The notes beneath the pieces are model-generated. The model saw only the letters and a list, made by a program, of their open reading frames with translations. It was not told the origin of the DNA and searched no databases. From Herbaspirillum sp. meg3 (lineage in GTDB: Bacteria; Pseudomonadota; Gammaproteobacteria; Burkholderiales; Burkholderiaceae_D), in contig NZ_CP022736.1 of the NCBI RefSeq assembly GCF_002257565.1, forward strand, positions 2,108,001 to 2,172,000: a DNA stretch of 64,000 nucleotides, in the 5' to 3' direction. The translations under genes and the position numbers were made by a program. This document shows, piece after piece, positions 42,868 to 52,143 of the stretch. Position 1 is the stretch's first letter. Every line of letters starts with the position of its first letter.

Positions 42868-44130
42868 TCAGTGCTTGTGTTCACCGATCAACGCCAGCGA
42901 ATCATGCTCGCGCTGATTGGCTGCGTGACGGCGCATGATCAGATACATGATGCTGGCGACGAAGACGCCGAAAATAATGATCACGATATTGACGTTCAGA
43001 TTGAGCCTGACCATCAACGCATACAGCACCAGCATGGTCAGTACCGACAGGTTTTCGTTGAAATTCTGTACCGCGATCGAATGGCCAGCGCTCATCAATA
43101 CGTGGCCGCGGTGTTGCAGCAGGGCGTTCATCGGTACGACGAAGTAACCCGACAAGGCACCGATGATGATCAGCAAGGGATAAGCAATCCAGATCGATGT
43201 CACCATGGTCATGGCCATGACGACAAGGCCCATGATGATGCCCAGAGGCATCACGGTCAGTGACTTGCGGAGGGGGACGAAGCGGGCAGCGCCGACGGCG
43301 CCCAGCGCCACGCCCAGCGCCACGATGCCTTGCAGGATTGCAGCCTTGTCCAGCGGCATGTGCAGCGACTTCTCGGCCCATTTCAAGACGATGAACTGCA
43401 GCGTCGCTCCCGCACCCCAGAACAGCGTAGTGACTGCGAGCGAAATCTGGCCCAGCTTGTCTTTCCACAAAGTGGTGAAACAGTTGGAGAAGTCGGCGAT
43501 GAGCTTGATGGGATTGTGCTGCTGATGGGCGTAACGGGCGCCGGTGTCGGGGATATTGAGATTGAAGATGGCAGCAACGATGTAGATGACGGTGATGACG
43601 CAGAGCGCGGCTTCAGTAGGGGTGTTGATATTGAAATCAAAGACCGGGAAATCAAACGCGAGCAGTGTCGAGGCAATATGCGGGTTGACCAGCGCACCGC
43701 CTAACACCGTGCCGAAGATGATGGAGCAGACCGTCAACCCCTCGATCCAGCCATTGGCGGCAACCAGTTTTTCCGGCGGCAGCAGCTCGGTCAGGATGCC
43801 GTACTTGGCCGGCGAATACGCTGCGGCGCCAAAGCCGACGACGGCATAGGCAATCAAAGGATGAATGGTAAAGAACATCAATGCGCAACCGACCACTTTG
43901 ATCAGGTTGGTGATGAACATGACCTTGCCTTTGGGGAAGGCGTCGGCAAACGCGCCTACGAAGGCTGCAAGCAGCACATACGACAAGACGAAGAATAATT
44001 TCAGCAGCGGCGTCATCCATGCCGGAGAGTGCATCTCCGCAAGGAGTGCAATAGCTGCGATAAGCAGGGCATTGTCGGCAAGCGACGAAAAAAACTGCGC
44101 CGCCATGATTGTGTAGAAGCCGCGATTCAT
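42868..44130 (-). CDS. lplT: lysophospholipid transporter LplT
   Basis: 420 aa, 12-helix major facilitator protein. N-terminal MAAQFFSSLADNALLIAA and AFVGAFADAFPKGKVM, with the LTELLPPEKLVAANGW motif, match LplT, which flips 2-acyl-lysophospholipids inward for reacylation. In enterobacteria it sits next to aas; here the neighbour is the divergent alr-radA pair, as in Burkholderiales. Confidence 0.9.
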   Translation of the reverse strand: MNRGFYTIMAAQFFSSLADNALLIAAIALLAEMHSPAWMTPLLKLFFVLSYVLLAAFVGAFADAFPKGKVMFITNLIKVVGCALMFFTIHPLIAYAVVGFGAAAYSPAKYGILTELLPPEKLVAANGWIEGLTVCSIIFGTVLGGALVNPHIASTLLAFDFPVFDFNINTPTEAALCVITVIYIVAAIFNLNIPDTGARYAHQQHNPIKLIADFSNCFTTLWKDKLGQISLAVTTLFWGAGATLQFIVLKWAEKSLHMPLDKAAILQGIVALGVALGAVGAARFVPLRKSLTVMPLGIIMGLVVMAMTMVTSIWIAYPLLIIIGALSGYFVVPMNALLQHRGHVLMSAGHSIAVQNFNENLSVLTMLVLYALMVRLNLNVNIVIIIFGVFVASIMYLIMRRHAANQREHDSLALIGEHKH

Positions 44131-44377
44131 CCGTATCCAAGATGTGACAAATTATCTCCGGCTTGCTTTATACCATGAAAAGATGACATGCCAGTGATAA
44201 GTATGATGGGTGAATATAAGGGCAGGAGCGTAGTCCGAGTTTGGTGCATCCGCTTCATAGAGACAAGTTGATCCGGTAAAATGGCCTCTTGTTCCCGAAT
44301 GGCCGGATTTCCGCCAGCTCCACCGCATTTCTGTTCAGTTTTCTCTATATTTCACTCTTCAGCCACTATCTGTTTCC

Positions 44378-45463
44378 ATGCCAAGACCAATCGTAGCCAC
44401 CATTGACATTTCTGCACTACAACACAATCTCGCCGTTGCGAAGTCGCGGGCACCTCACGCCAAGGCGTGGGCAGTAGTCAAAGCGCAGGCCTATGGCCAC
44501 GGTTTGTCACGCGCAGTGCGTGCTTTTGCCGATGCAGATGGCCTCGCGCTGATCGAAGTCAATTATGCAGTGCAGCTGCGCGAGCTTGGCTGGAAGAAGC
44601 CGATCCTGTTGCTGGAAGGTTTCTTTGACGCGGACGATATTCCCGTGCTGGAACAGCATCAGTTGCAATTCGCGGTGCACTGCAATGAGCAGATTCAATT
44701 GCTGGAACAGGCCAAACTCAAGGCCGGCGTGCAATTCGACGTCCATCTGAAGATGAACAGCGGCATGAATCGCCTCGGTTTCAAGCCGGAAGCCTATCGC
44801 GCCGCCTACGAGCGGTTGCAGAAGCTTGCCTGCGTGCGCAGCATCACCATGATGACGCACTTTGCCAATGCCGATGACGCCTCCAATCCCGATTTGCCGC
44901 TGGCAGAGCAAGTCAGACGTTTCAAGGCGGCCACGGAAGGGTTGGCCGGTGCTTGCAGCGTGTCGAATTCTGCCGCTGACTTGTTGCACACCGAGCTGGC
45001 GTATGACTGGGTGCGTCCCGGGGTCATGCTCTACGGCGGTACGCCAGGCGGTGGTGCGGCCAAGGATTTCGGCCTGCGTCCGGCCATGACACTGGAAAGC
45101 GAGATCATCGCCGTGCAAGAGATTGGTCCGGGAGACGCGGTCGGCTACGGCAGCCGTTTTGTCGCCGACAAGCCGATGAAGATTGGCATCGTCGCCTGCG
45201 GTTATGCAGACGGTTATCCGCGTCATGCCCCCAATAACACACCGGTCGTGGTCGATGGCGTCAACACCGGCACTGTCGGTCGCGTCTCGATGGATATGCT
45301 GATCGTCGACCTGACCCACATCCCGAATGCCGGCGTCGGCAGCCACGTTGTCCTGTGGGGGGAAGCTTTGCCGATTGACGACGTCGCTTTTGCGGCGGGC
45401 ACCATCGGCTATGAATTGATGTGCGCTCTGGCGCCACGCGTCACCGTGCGGGAAAAGAACTGA
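44378..45463 (+). CDS. alr: alanine racemase
   Basis: 361 aa, PLP enzyme making D-alanine for peptidoglycan. The PLP-lysine motif AVVKAQAYGHG and the catalytic Tyr region VGYGSRFVAD are present, along with CGYADGYPRHAP and GRVSMDM. Length is standard. It is followed 1 bp later by radA. Confidence 0.97.
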   Translation: MPRPIVATIDISALQHNLAVAKSRAPHAKAWAVVKAQAYGHGLSRAVRAFADADGLALIEVNYAVQLRELGWKKPILLLEGFFDADDIPVLEQHQLQFAVHCNEQIQLLEQAKLKAGVQFDVHLKMNSGMNRLGFKPEAYRAAYERLQKLACVRSITMMTHFANADDASNPDLPLAEQVRRFKAATEGLAGACSVSNSAADLLHTELAYDWVRPGVMLYGGTPGGGAAKDFGLRPAMTLESEIIAVQEIGPGDAVGYGSRFVADKPMKIGIVACGYADGYPRHAPNNTPVVVDGVNTGTVGRVSMDMLIVDLTHIPNAGVGSHVVLWGEALPIDDVAFAAGTIGYELMCALAPRVTVREKN

Positions 45464-45464
45464 T

Positions 45465-46841
45465 ATGGCAAAAGCCAAAACCAATTACACCTGTACCGAA
45501 TGCGGCGGCATCAGCAATAAATGGGCGGGACAGTGTCCGGCCTGCGGGCAGTGGAACACGCTGGTGGAAACACTGGTCGAGCCGGTCAGCGCCAATCGCT
45601 ATTCGAATCAGCATCAAGGCCTGGCGCAGACGGCGCCGGTGTTGTCGCTGGTCGATATCGAAGCAATCGACGTACCGCGCTTCGGCACCGGTATCGAAGA
45701 ATTTGATCGCGTACTCGGTGGCGGGCTGGTTCCGGGCGGTGTCGTACTGATCGGTGGTGATCCGGGGATCGGCAAGTCAACGCTCTTGCTCCAGGCGCTG
45801 GCGAATATTTCCAAGCTTAAACATGTCTTGTACGTCAGCGGCGAAGAATCCGGCTCGCAGATTGCCTTGCGCGCCAAACGTCTGGCAGTCGATGCCAAGG
45901 ATCTCAAGCTGCAGGCGGAAATTCAGCTGGAAAAGATTCTGTCGACACTGGCGGAACACAAGCCTGATGTCGCCGTCATTGATTCGATTCAGACCGTCTA
46001 TTCCGACGCACTGACTTCGGCGCCTGGTTCAGTGGCGCAAGTACGTGAGTGTGCAGCGCAGCTCACGCGTTTTGCCAAGACCTCCGACACCACCATCATC
46101 ATGGTGGGCCACGTCACCAAGGAAGGCGCGTTGGCAGGTCCGCGCGTGCTCGAGCATATCGTCGACACAGTGCTGTATTTCGAAGGCGACACGCATTCCA
46201 GTTTCCGTCTGGTGCGGGCATTCAAGAATCGTTTCGGTGCCGTCAATGAGCTGGGGGTGTTTGCCATGACGGAAAAGGGACTCAAAGGAGTATCCAATCC
46301 ATCGGCGCTGTTTTTGTCGCAGCACGACAGTCAGGTGCCGGGCTCCTGCGTCATGGTCACCCAAGAAGGCACGCGTCCTCTGCTGGTGGAAATTCAGGCG
46401 CTGGTCGATAGTTCGCATGTTCCCAACGCACGCCGTTTGTCGGTCGGCCTGGAGCAGAATCGTCTGGCCATGCTGCTGGCGGTGTTGCATCGCCATGCCG
46501 GTATCGCTGCGTTCGATCAGGATGTGTTCATCAACGCCGTCGGCGGTGTGAAGATCACCGAACCGGCAGCCGACCTTGCCGTGTTGTTGGCGATCAATTC
46601 GTCCATGCGCAACAAGCCGCTGCCGCGCGGTCTGGTGGTGTTCGGAGAAGTTGGGCTGGCAGGTGAGATTCGTCCCGCGCCACGGGGGCAGGAGCGCCTG
46701 CGCGAAGCCGCCAAGCTGGGTTTCTCCATTGCCATGATTCCAAAGGCGAACGCGCCCAAGCAAGAGGTTGAAGGCTTGAAAGTCGTTGCGGTAGAGCGCA
46801 TCGATGAAGCCTTGCAAAAGATTCGCAACATCGACGAATAA
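45465..46841 (+). CDS. radA: DNA repair protein RadA
   Basis: 458 aa branch-migration ATPase. N-terminal C4 zinc finger (CTECGGISNKWAGQCPACG), Walker A GGDPGIGKST, the RadA-specific KNRFG motif in FKNRFGAVNELG, and a C-terminal Lon-protease-like domain (GGVKITEPAADLAVLLA). Full length. Probably co-transcribed with alr. Confidence 0.97.
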   Translation: MAKAKTNYTCTECGGISNKWAGQCPACGQWNTLVETLVEPVSANRYSNQHQGLAQTAPVLSLVDIEAIDVPRFGTGIEEFDRVLGGGLVPGGVVLIGGDPGIGKSTLLLQALANISKLKHVLYVSGEESGSQIALRAKRLAVDAKDLKLQAEIQLEKILSTLAEHKPDVAVIDSIQTVYSDALTSAPGSVAQVRECAAQLTRFAKTSDTTIIMVGHVTKEGALAGPRVLEHIVDTVLYFEGDTHSSFRLVRAFKNRFGAVNELGVFAMTEKGLKGVSNPSALFLSQHDSQVPGSCVMVTQEGTRPLLVEIQALVDSSHVPNARRLSVGLEQNRLAMLLAVLHRHAGIAAFDQDVFINAVGGVKITEPAADLAVLLAINSSMRNKPLPRGLVVFGEVGLAGEIRPAPRGQERLREAAKLGFSIAMIPKANAPKQEVEGLKVVAVERIDEALQKIRNIDE

Positions 46842-46926
46842 GCCGCATCAAGCAAAGAAGAAAATGGCCTGAGCAATCAGGCGATTGCCGATCGTTGTGA
46901 CTTGTCGCTTTTCTCTTGCATCATCT

Positions 46927-47541
46927 CTATCCCGGCAGGTCGTAGGTCACGATGACCTGATTCATTTCTCCCTGCGCGGGTGGGCCTAACGGGCCTGTGC
47001 CTCTCACGCGGTAATGCAATGTGAAGGGTTGAGACGCATCCTGGCCGTTGAAGGCGGACGTGTTGCCGCTTGCGCTGTTGGTGATGTTCCAGCAGCGCTG
47101 CTGATTATTTCGGCACAGTACGGCTTCAAATCCCACGGGTTTGCTCGACAAGCCGTAGCGCCACGCTACATTGCTGATGGTACTACCGGCAGGGATGGGG
47201 GCATTGATCCTGAACAGGGTTTCGTAGTCGGCATTTTTTGCCAGAATCGTCGCGCCCATGGCGTCTGATGCATACGAGCCGCTGGGGCGGTTATGACTCG
47301 AAGGAGCAGGGTTGTGTGAGGGAGTTGATGCTGCCGGTGTGACCGGTGCGGTGGTTGTGGTGGTTGTGGCGGTTATGGCATTTGTCGTTGCAATGGGCAG
47401 ATCGCCGAGTGATGATGCCGCGCCAGATTGCACGCTCAGTGTGCGATCAACGCGTGCCTGAGCCAATGCCTCGCTGCCGCTCATCGCGCCACCAAGAAAA
47501 ACCATCAGTACCATCAGGATAGAGCGGTTGTGATGTCGCAC
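46927..47541 (-). CDS. FlhE-like domain protein with Thr/Ser/Pro linker
   Basis: 204 aa. Signal peptide (SILMVLMVFLGGAMSGSEALA), then a low-complexity linker of Thr/Ala/Ser/Pro, and a C-terminal domain of about 110 residues with FlhE-type signatures: VAWRYGLSSKPVGFEAVLC, a second Cys in RCWNI, SGNTSAFNGQDASQPF and the final NQVIVTYDL. FlhE is a periplasmic flagellar protein, usually about 130 aa next to flhA. Here it stands beside envZ-ompR and away from flagellar genes, so the match may reflect a wider fold family. Confidence 0.65.
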   Translation of the reverse strand: MRHHNRSILMVLMVFLGGAMSGSEALAQARVDRTLSVQSGAASSLGDLPIATTNAITATTTTTTAPVTPAASTPSHNPAPSSHNRPSGSYASDAMGATILAKNADYETLFRINAPIPAGSTISNVAWRYGLSSKPVGFEAVLCRNNQQRCWNITNSASGNTSAFNGQDASQPFTLHYRVRGTGPLGPPAQGEMNQVIVTYDLPG

Positions 47542-47546
47542 GCTCG

Positions 47547-48917
47547 TTACCCTGTTTGCTTGCGCGGATGGGCGCTGCGTGGAGGCTGGGGGAAAATCAT
47601 CTGCACCACGAGGCCGCCGCCCTCGCGATTACGCAGGTGCAGCTTGCCGTTGTGGCGAATCACAATCCGGTTCACGATTGCCAGCCCAAGGCCGGAGCCG
47701 TTGGCTTGACCACGCGCGGTATCAAGACGGGTAAAGGGGCGCAGCAAGCGCTCCAGTTCGCTTTCCGGGGCACCTGCACCGTGATCGGCGATCTCCACCT
47801 TGACGTTATGCCCTTCCAGTTTGCACAGGATGTCGATATCTGCAACGTCGGTGTCAGGCGTCTTGCCGTAGCGACGGGCATTTTCGATCAGATTGCCGAT
47901 AGTGCGTTCGAGCTCCACCGTGTTGCCCATGATTTCCAGGCCCGGCATGATGGCGGTCGTGACACGGACTTCGTTCTGGCGTTTGCTGTGATTGGCGGCG
48001 TCTTCGAGCAGACCGGACAGATCGACAGATGTAAAGCTGCTGCTGTCGAACGGCTTCGCGTAATCGAGGAACTGGCCGATGATGGCATCCATTTGCGCCA
48101 GATCCGAATGCATGCCGTCGCGTGCTTCGTCGGACAAATGCGCCATTTCAACTTCCAGCTGCATACGCGCAAGCGGTGTACGCAAGTCATGGGAAATGCC
48201 GGCGAGGATCACCGCACGATCAGACTCGATGCGATTAAGGTCATCGACCATTTGATTGAAACTGCCATTGGCTTCCCTGATTTCGGTCGGCCCGGATTCG
48301 GGCAACGGATCAGGTTGATTGCCTTTGGCAATGGCGCGTGCGGCAGCGGTCAGGCGCGCCAGGGGCTGGTTGATCAAAGTCGAGATGAACACGGCGCCGA
48401 TCAGGGACAACACCAGTGCAATCGACGCCCATCCCAGCCATTGAAGGCTGGACGTGCGATCAAGGCGACCGCGATCCAGCATGAGCCAGTATTGGTCTTC
48501 ATCAATCTTGAAGCTGATCCAGAAGCCGTCAACGTCGTTCACACCCGAGGCAAACTGGGTATCGTCGCCCATTGCCTGTTTGACGTAGTACTCGAGTTCA
48601 GGAAGGACAGGGGAATCGTCCGGTGGTGTGATCTTGTCGGATTTTTCCAGCGGATAAATGCGGATGCCTTCGTTGCTGGCCAGATCGAACAGCAGTTCGC
48701 GGCGCATCTCCGGCGCCGAGTGAGTCAGCGCGGCGCGCGTGATCGTCACGACGGAAACGATTTGCGCCGCCAATTGTTCGGCACGCGGACCGCGTTCCAC
48801 CATGCGGAAACTGGCCACCCATGCCACCATGCTGGCGGTAATCAGGAAAGTCAGCAAAAAGAAAGTGCGCCAGAACAGTCCATTGCTGAACCATCGTTGG
48901 CGCGTAGGATTGCTCAT
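47547..48917 (-). CDS. envZ: EnvZ-like sensor histidine kinase
   Basis: 456 aa. TM1 near residues 14-35 (FFLLTFLITASMVAWVASF), periplasmic loop about 36-165, TM2 (WASIALVLSLIGAVFISTL), HAMP, H-box GISHDLRTPLARMQ with the phosphorylated His, and a HATPase_c domain (NLIENARRYG; GLGLAIVNRI). Partner of the OmpR-like regulator 89 bp upstream on the same strand. Senses envelope conditions such as osmolarity in the family; the signal here is unknown. Confidence 0.88.
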   Translation of the reverse strand: MSNPTRQRWFSNGLFWRTFFLLTFLITASMVAWVASFRMVERGPRAEQLAAQIVSVVTITRAALTHSAPEMRRELLFDLASNEGIRIYPLEKSDKITPPDDSPVLPELEYYVKQAMGDDTQFASGVNDVDGFWISFKIDEDQYWLMLDRGRLDRTSSLQWLGWASIALVLSLIGAVFISTLINQPLARLTAAARAIAKGNQPDPLPESGPTEIREANGSFNQMVDDLNRIESDRAVILAGISHDLRTPLARMQLEVEMAHLSDEARDGMHSDLAQMDAIIGQFLDYAKPFDSSSFTSVDLSGLLEDAANHSKRQNEVRVTTAIMPGLEIMGNTVELERTIGNLIENARRYGKTPDTDVADIDILCKLEGHNVKVEIADHGAGAPESELERLLRPFTRLDTARGQANGSGLGLAIVNRIVIRHNGKLHLRNREGGGLVVQMIFPQPPRSAHPRKQTG

Positions 48918-49006
48918 AGTCTAAGTCCCGGTGGACGGGTTCGATTCATTCAACAAGCTTGACGGGCTTGGCAGGCTTAGCTCGCTTGGTAGGCAGGCGA
49001 AGCGCA

Positions 49007-49762
49007 TCAGCGCGGTTTGCCCTCGGGAATGAAGACGTAGCCAAGGCCCCACACGGTCTGAATGTAAAGCGGATTGGCCGGATCGGGTTCGATCAGTTTG
49101 CGCAGACGCGAGATCTGCACGTCAAGGCTGCGGTCGAATACTTCGTATTCGCGGCCACGGGCCATTTCCATGAGTTTTTCGCGCGACAGGGGCTGGCGTG
49201 CATTGCGGGCAAAGACTTTGAGTACCGAGAATTCGCCGGTGGTTAGTGGAACGGTTTCGCCTTTTTTCTTCAGCGTGCGCGTGCCCAAGTCGAGGACGAA
49301 TTCACCAAACTCAAAAGATTCCGGCGACTCTGAAGGCGCACCTGGCAATTCGTCCGGGCCTTTGCGACGCAGTACGGCGTTGATGCGTGCAACCAGCTCA
49401 CGTGGATTAAATGGCTTGGGCAGATAATCATCTGCACCCATTTCGAGACCAATGATGCGATCGACATCTTCACCTTTGGCGGTGAGCATGATGATCGGTG
49501 TCTGATCGCCGGCGCCGCGCAGGCGCCGGCAAATCGCCAGGCCGTCTTCGCCGGGAAGCATCAGATCCAACACCAGCAGATCGTAGCGCTCGCGGATCCA
49601 GAGCTTGTTCATCGCCTGTGCATTTTCTGCTGTGACGACGTTGAAACCCTGTTCGGTCAGATAGCGGCGAAGCAGGTCGCGCAGACGGATATCGTCATCC
49701 ACCACCAGAACTTTGGATTGGTGGGCCGGAGTAGCGGGGGAGCTTGTGTTGGTCGTATTCAT
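49007..49762 (-). CDS. ompR: OmpR-type response regulator
   Basis: 251 aa. Receiver domain VLVVDDDIRLRDLLRRYLTE, with phospho-Asp in LVLDLMLPGEDGL and Lys in PIIMLTAKG, then a winged-helix domain with EYEVFDRSLDVQISRLRKL. Receiver sequence is very close to enterobacterial OmpR. Operon with the EnvZ-like kinase. It is divergent from a small exported protein gene at 49887. Confidence 0.92.
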   Translation of the reverse strand: MNTTNTSSPATPAHQSKVLVVDDDIRLRDLLRRYLTEQGFNVVTAENAQAMNKLWIRERYDLLVLDLMLPGEDGLAICRRLRGAGDQTPIIMLTAKGEDVDRIIGLEMGADDYLPKPFNPRELVARINAVLRRKGPDELPGAPSESPESFEFGEFVLDLGTRTLKKKGETVPLTTGEFSVLKVFARNARQPLSREKLMEMARGREYEVFDRSLDVQISRLRKLIEPDPANPLYIQTVWGLGYVFIPEGKPR

Positions 49763-49886
49763 GGCGTTATGGTAGCGTCTTCACAGAGATCGGCAACATG
49801 TAAGCAGCCAAAGATTACAAACTGTTACATACCTTACCTTAATCATCTTATACCATCCGGCCAAGCAACCTACACTGGATACATCG

Positions 49887-50219
49887 ATGAATGCACTTTG
49901 TCGTTGGTCCAAAATGTGGAAAAATGCCGTTATGGATATTGCAGTTTTAAAAAAACTTGGTGTTGCTGCAGCGTTTGTGTTGCTGGGTGCTAGCGCCGCT
50001 GCGTTTGCGCGTCCTCCCGAACCCGGGCGCGGAATGCCGAATCAGCCTACCGATTTTCGCCATCAGGGCGGAAACGGTTTTGGCAATGGTGGCGGACGTC
50101 CGCCACCAGATCAGGATGCCAATCAGCGTCGCGGTAAACTAAGTCCAGATGAGCGCCGCGAACTGCGACGCCAGATTGACGAAGCGGGGCAGGATATCTA
50201 TCGCGTCAACAAGCGTTAG
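49887..50219 (+). CDS. small exported protein, Gly/Pro/Arg-rich
   Basis: 110 aa from the first ATG; starts at 49914 or 49932 also give a signal peptide (VLKKLGVAAAFVLLGASAAAF). The mature part is disordered and rich in Gly, Pro, Asn and Arg (RPPEPGRGMPNQP; GGRPPPDQDANQRRG), ending in charged helix DERRELRRQIDEAGQDIY. Divergent from ompR, so it may be an envelope-stress gene. No known family. Confidence 0.6.
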   Translation: MNALCRWSKMWKNAVMDIAVLKKLGVAAAFVLLGASAAAFARPPEPGRGMPNQPTDFRHQGGNGFGNGGGRPPPDQDANQRRGKLSPDERRELRRQIDEAGQDIYRVNKR

Positions 50220-50315
50220 CTCTGCGTTGCCCACCGCTGACATCGTCAGGGTAAATGCTCAGACTGTTAAGACCCAGACCGTTGAGACCATTTATCAAAA
50301 GTGTAGTTGCAGAAT

Positions 50316-50347
50316 AAAAAGCCCGGCTCTAAATGTCCGGGCTTTTT
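50316..50347. terminator. bidirectional terminator
   Basis: Stem AAAAAGCCCGG/CCGGGCTTTTT (11 bp) with a 10-nt loop. It lies between the convergent small exported protein gene and the amino-acid permease gene. Confidence 0.9.
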
Positions 50348-50381
50348 CTTTTGGGCGGTCGTATTGTCGTCTTTGTGTTTT

Positions 50382-51038
50382 TTATTGGTGAGCACGTCCC
50401 AGCCGACGTTCCAGGCGATGTTGCAAGGCTTCGAAGCAGATGCTGAGAAACCAGTACACCATCGCTGCGGCGATATACAACGGCAGGGGGCGGAAGGTCA
50501 CTGCGATGATTTCCTTGGTCGACAGCATCAACTCGGTCACGGTGATGACGGACACCAGCGACGTATCCTTGATCAGGCTGATCAGCGTGTTGCTCATCGA
50601 TGGCACCGCGATGCGGATCGCCTGGGGCACCACGATATGGCGCAAGGTCTGGATATAAGTCAGGCCCAGGCTGTAGCTGGCACTCCATTGACCCTTGCCA
50701 ACACCGAGAATGGCGCCACGCAAGCTCTCAGACAAATAGGCGCTGGCGTTCAGGCTCAGCGTCAGCACGCCGGCCATGAGCGGAGAGAACTCGATACCGA
50801 CGCTGGGCAAGCCGTAGTAGACGACGAAAATCTGCACCAGCAACGGCGTGCCGCGCATCAGGCTGACGTAGACAGCCGCCGGCCAATGAACGAGCTTCCA
50901 CGGCACAATGCGCGCGACTGCCAGTACAAATCCCAGGATCAGGCCGCCGACCATCGAAGACAACGCAAACAGGAGCGTGTAGCCCGTGCCTTTGAGCATG
51001 ATCGGCGCTGCCTGATGCAGCAAGTCCCATATTTCCAT
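50382..51038 (-). CDS. amino acid ABC transporter permease, TcyL/YecS type
   Basis: 218 aa from the ATG at 51038. HisM-type permease: several helices with the EAA loop LGLTYIQTLRHIVVPQAIRI and conserved SLVSVITVTELM. Closest in pattern to cystine/polar amino acid permeases. It follows the binding-protein gene after a hairpin. The ATPase normally completing the importer is not next to it in this window. Confidence 0.88.
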   Translation of the reverse strand: MEIWDLLHQAAPIMLKGTGYTLLFALSSMVGGLILGFVLAVARIVPWKLVHWPAAVYVSLMRGTPLLVQIFVVYYGLPSVGIEFSPLMAGVLTLSLNASAYLSESLRGAILGVGKGQWSASYSLGLTYIQTLRHIVVPQAIRIAVPSMSNTLISLIKDTSLVSVITVTELMLSTKEIIAVTFRPLPLYIAAAMVYWFLSICFEALQHRLERRLGRAHQ

Positions 51039-51057
51039 TTTTCGTCGACGCAATAAA

Positions 51058-51085
51058 AATATCCCCGCATTAACGCGGGGATATT
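51058..51085 (-). promoter_or_regulatory. intercistronic hairpin after the binding-protein gene
   Basis: Perfect 11-bp stem AATATCCCCGC/GCGGGGATATT with a 6-nt loop, between the binding-protein stop (51107) and permease start (51038). On the minus strand it is followed only by a short T-run (TTTTATTG), so it may act as a partial terminator or mRNA stabiliser giving more binding protein than permease. Confidence 0.7.
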
Positions 51086-51106
51086 GGTTCAAGAGAGCTT
51101 AGTGAC

Positions 51107-51913
51107 TTATTGTGCGGCTGGCGGCTTGCTCACGTCAATGCCAAACCACTTGATCGACGCCTGCTTGAAGCTGCCGTCCTTTTGAATGTCGGCCAGCGCC
51201 TTGTTCAGAGCCGCCTTGAATTGCGGATTGCCCTTTTGGAAAGGAATGCCGATCTTGTCGACCGTGCCGATTGGCGAACCGCCCTTGAGCGGCAGATTTG
51301 CCGACTTCAGCAGGTAGCCGACCAGCAGGCTGTCATTCAGCGCTGCGTCGATGCGACCGCTCGCCAGATCGGCCAGGTATTCAGGCGAACCTGGATAGGT
51401 TTTGACGTCGATACCGGGAACGCTCTTGGCTTTTTGTTCAAAGTTGGTGCCTTGGCCCAGGCCCAGTTTCTTGCCCTTCAGATCTTCCAGACTGTTGAAC
51501 TGGCGCTTTTCATCCTTGCGCACGATCAACTGCGCGCTGGACAGGGTGTACGGATCGGAGAAGTCGAACGCCTTTTGACGCTCGTCGGTGATACCGACCT
51601 GATTGATGATGACGTCGTATTTGCCGGCGCCCAGACCCGCCAGAATGCCGCTCCACTCAGTCGTGGTGAACTCAGGCTTCAAGCCCAGCTTGGCGGCGAG
51701 CAGCTTGGCGACGTCGACTTCAAAACCGGTCAGTTCGCTGGTCTTCGGATCCTTGAAGTTGAACGGAGGATAGTTGCCTTCCAGGGCGACTTTCAGTGTG
51801 CCGCGCGCCTTGACGGTATCCAGCAGGTCGGCAGCATGTGCGCCGACGGTGGCGCCTACCAGCAGCAGGCCGGCCAGCAACGGAGACAGTTTACGAAGTG
51901 TTTTGGATGTCAT
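51107..51913 (-). CDS. cystine-type ABC substrate-binding protein
   Basis: 268 aa with signal peptide (LSPLLAGLLLVGATVGAHA). Solute-binding family 3: KARGTLKVALEGNYPPFNF, LTGFEVDVAKLLAAKLG, VIINQVGITDERQKAFDFS, and KIGIPFQKGNPQF. The pattern is close to FliY/TcyJ cystine-binding proteins; another amino acid is possible. First gene of the unit with the permease. Confidence 0.88.
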   Translation of the reverse strand: MTSKTLRKLSPLLAGLLLVGATVGAHAADLLDTVKARGTLKVALEGNYPPFNFKDPKTSELTGFEVDVAKLLAAKLGLKPEFTTTEWSGILAGLGAGKYDVIINQVGITDERQKAFDFSDPYTLSSAQLIVRKDEKRQFNSLEDLKGKKLGLGQGTNFEQKAKSVPGIDVKTYPGSPEYLADLASGRIDAALNDSLLVGYLLKSANLPLKGGSPIGTVDKIGIPFQKGNPQFKAALNKALADIQKDGSFKQASIKWFGIDVSKPPAAQ

Positions 51914-52018
51914 GTCTGTTCCTTTGACGATAAATATATTAATCGGTGGAAATCCGATATGCGAGCAGCTTAATCGTTTTGCAAGCTAAGACCAAAGACA
52001 TCTACGTAAGAAGTTTAT

Positions 52019-52121
52019 ATAGGCTGCTGAAAAGACAACCTGACGTCGTTGCAGCTCTTTGCCGTACTAAAGTACTGTCTGCGTCGCTAGGCCTGGTCAG
52101 CTTGGTTTTTCAACAGCCTAT
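52019..52121. repeat. inverted-repeat intergenic element
   Basis: Left arm ATAGGCTGCTGAAAAGAC and right arm, reverse complement, ATAGGCTGTTGAAAAACC, with the match continuing to CTGAC; about 50 bp lie between. No ORF. It looks like an interspersed repeat (REP/MITE-like) in the gap between the binding-protein gene and yheS. Confidence 0.6.
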
Positions 52122-52143
52122 AGGCGCACAGGCAGCCCTCTTA

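Noticed and set aside
47556..48962. Long plus-strand ORF of 468 codons
   Set aside because: It is exactly antisense to the envZ-like kinase, whose motifs are intact; the plus-strand translation shows no domain. GC-rich codon use makes such shadows common.
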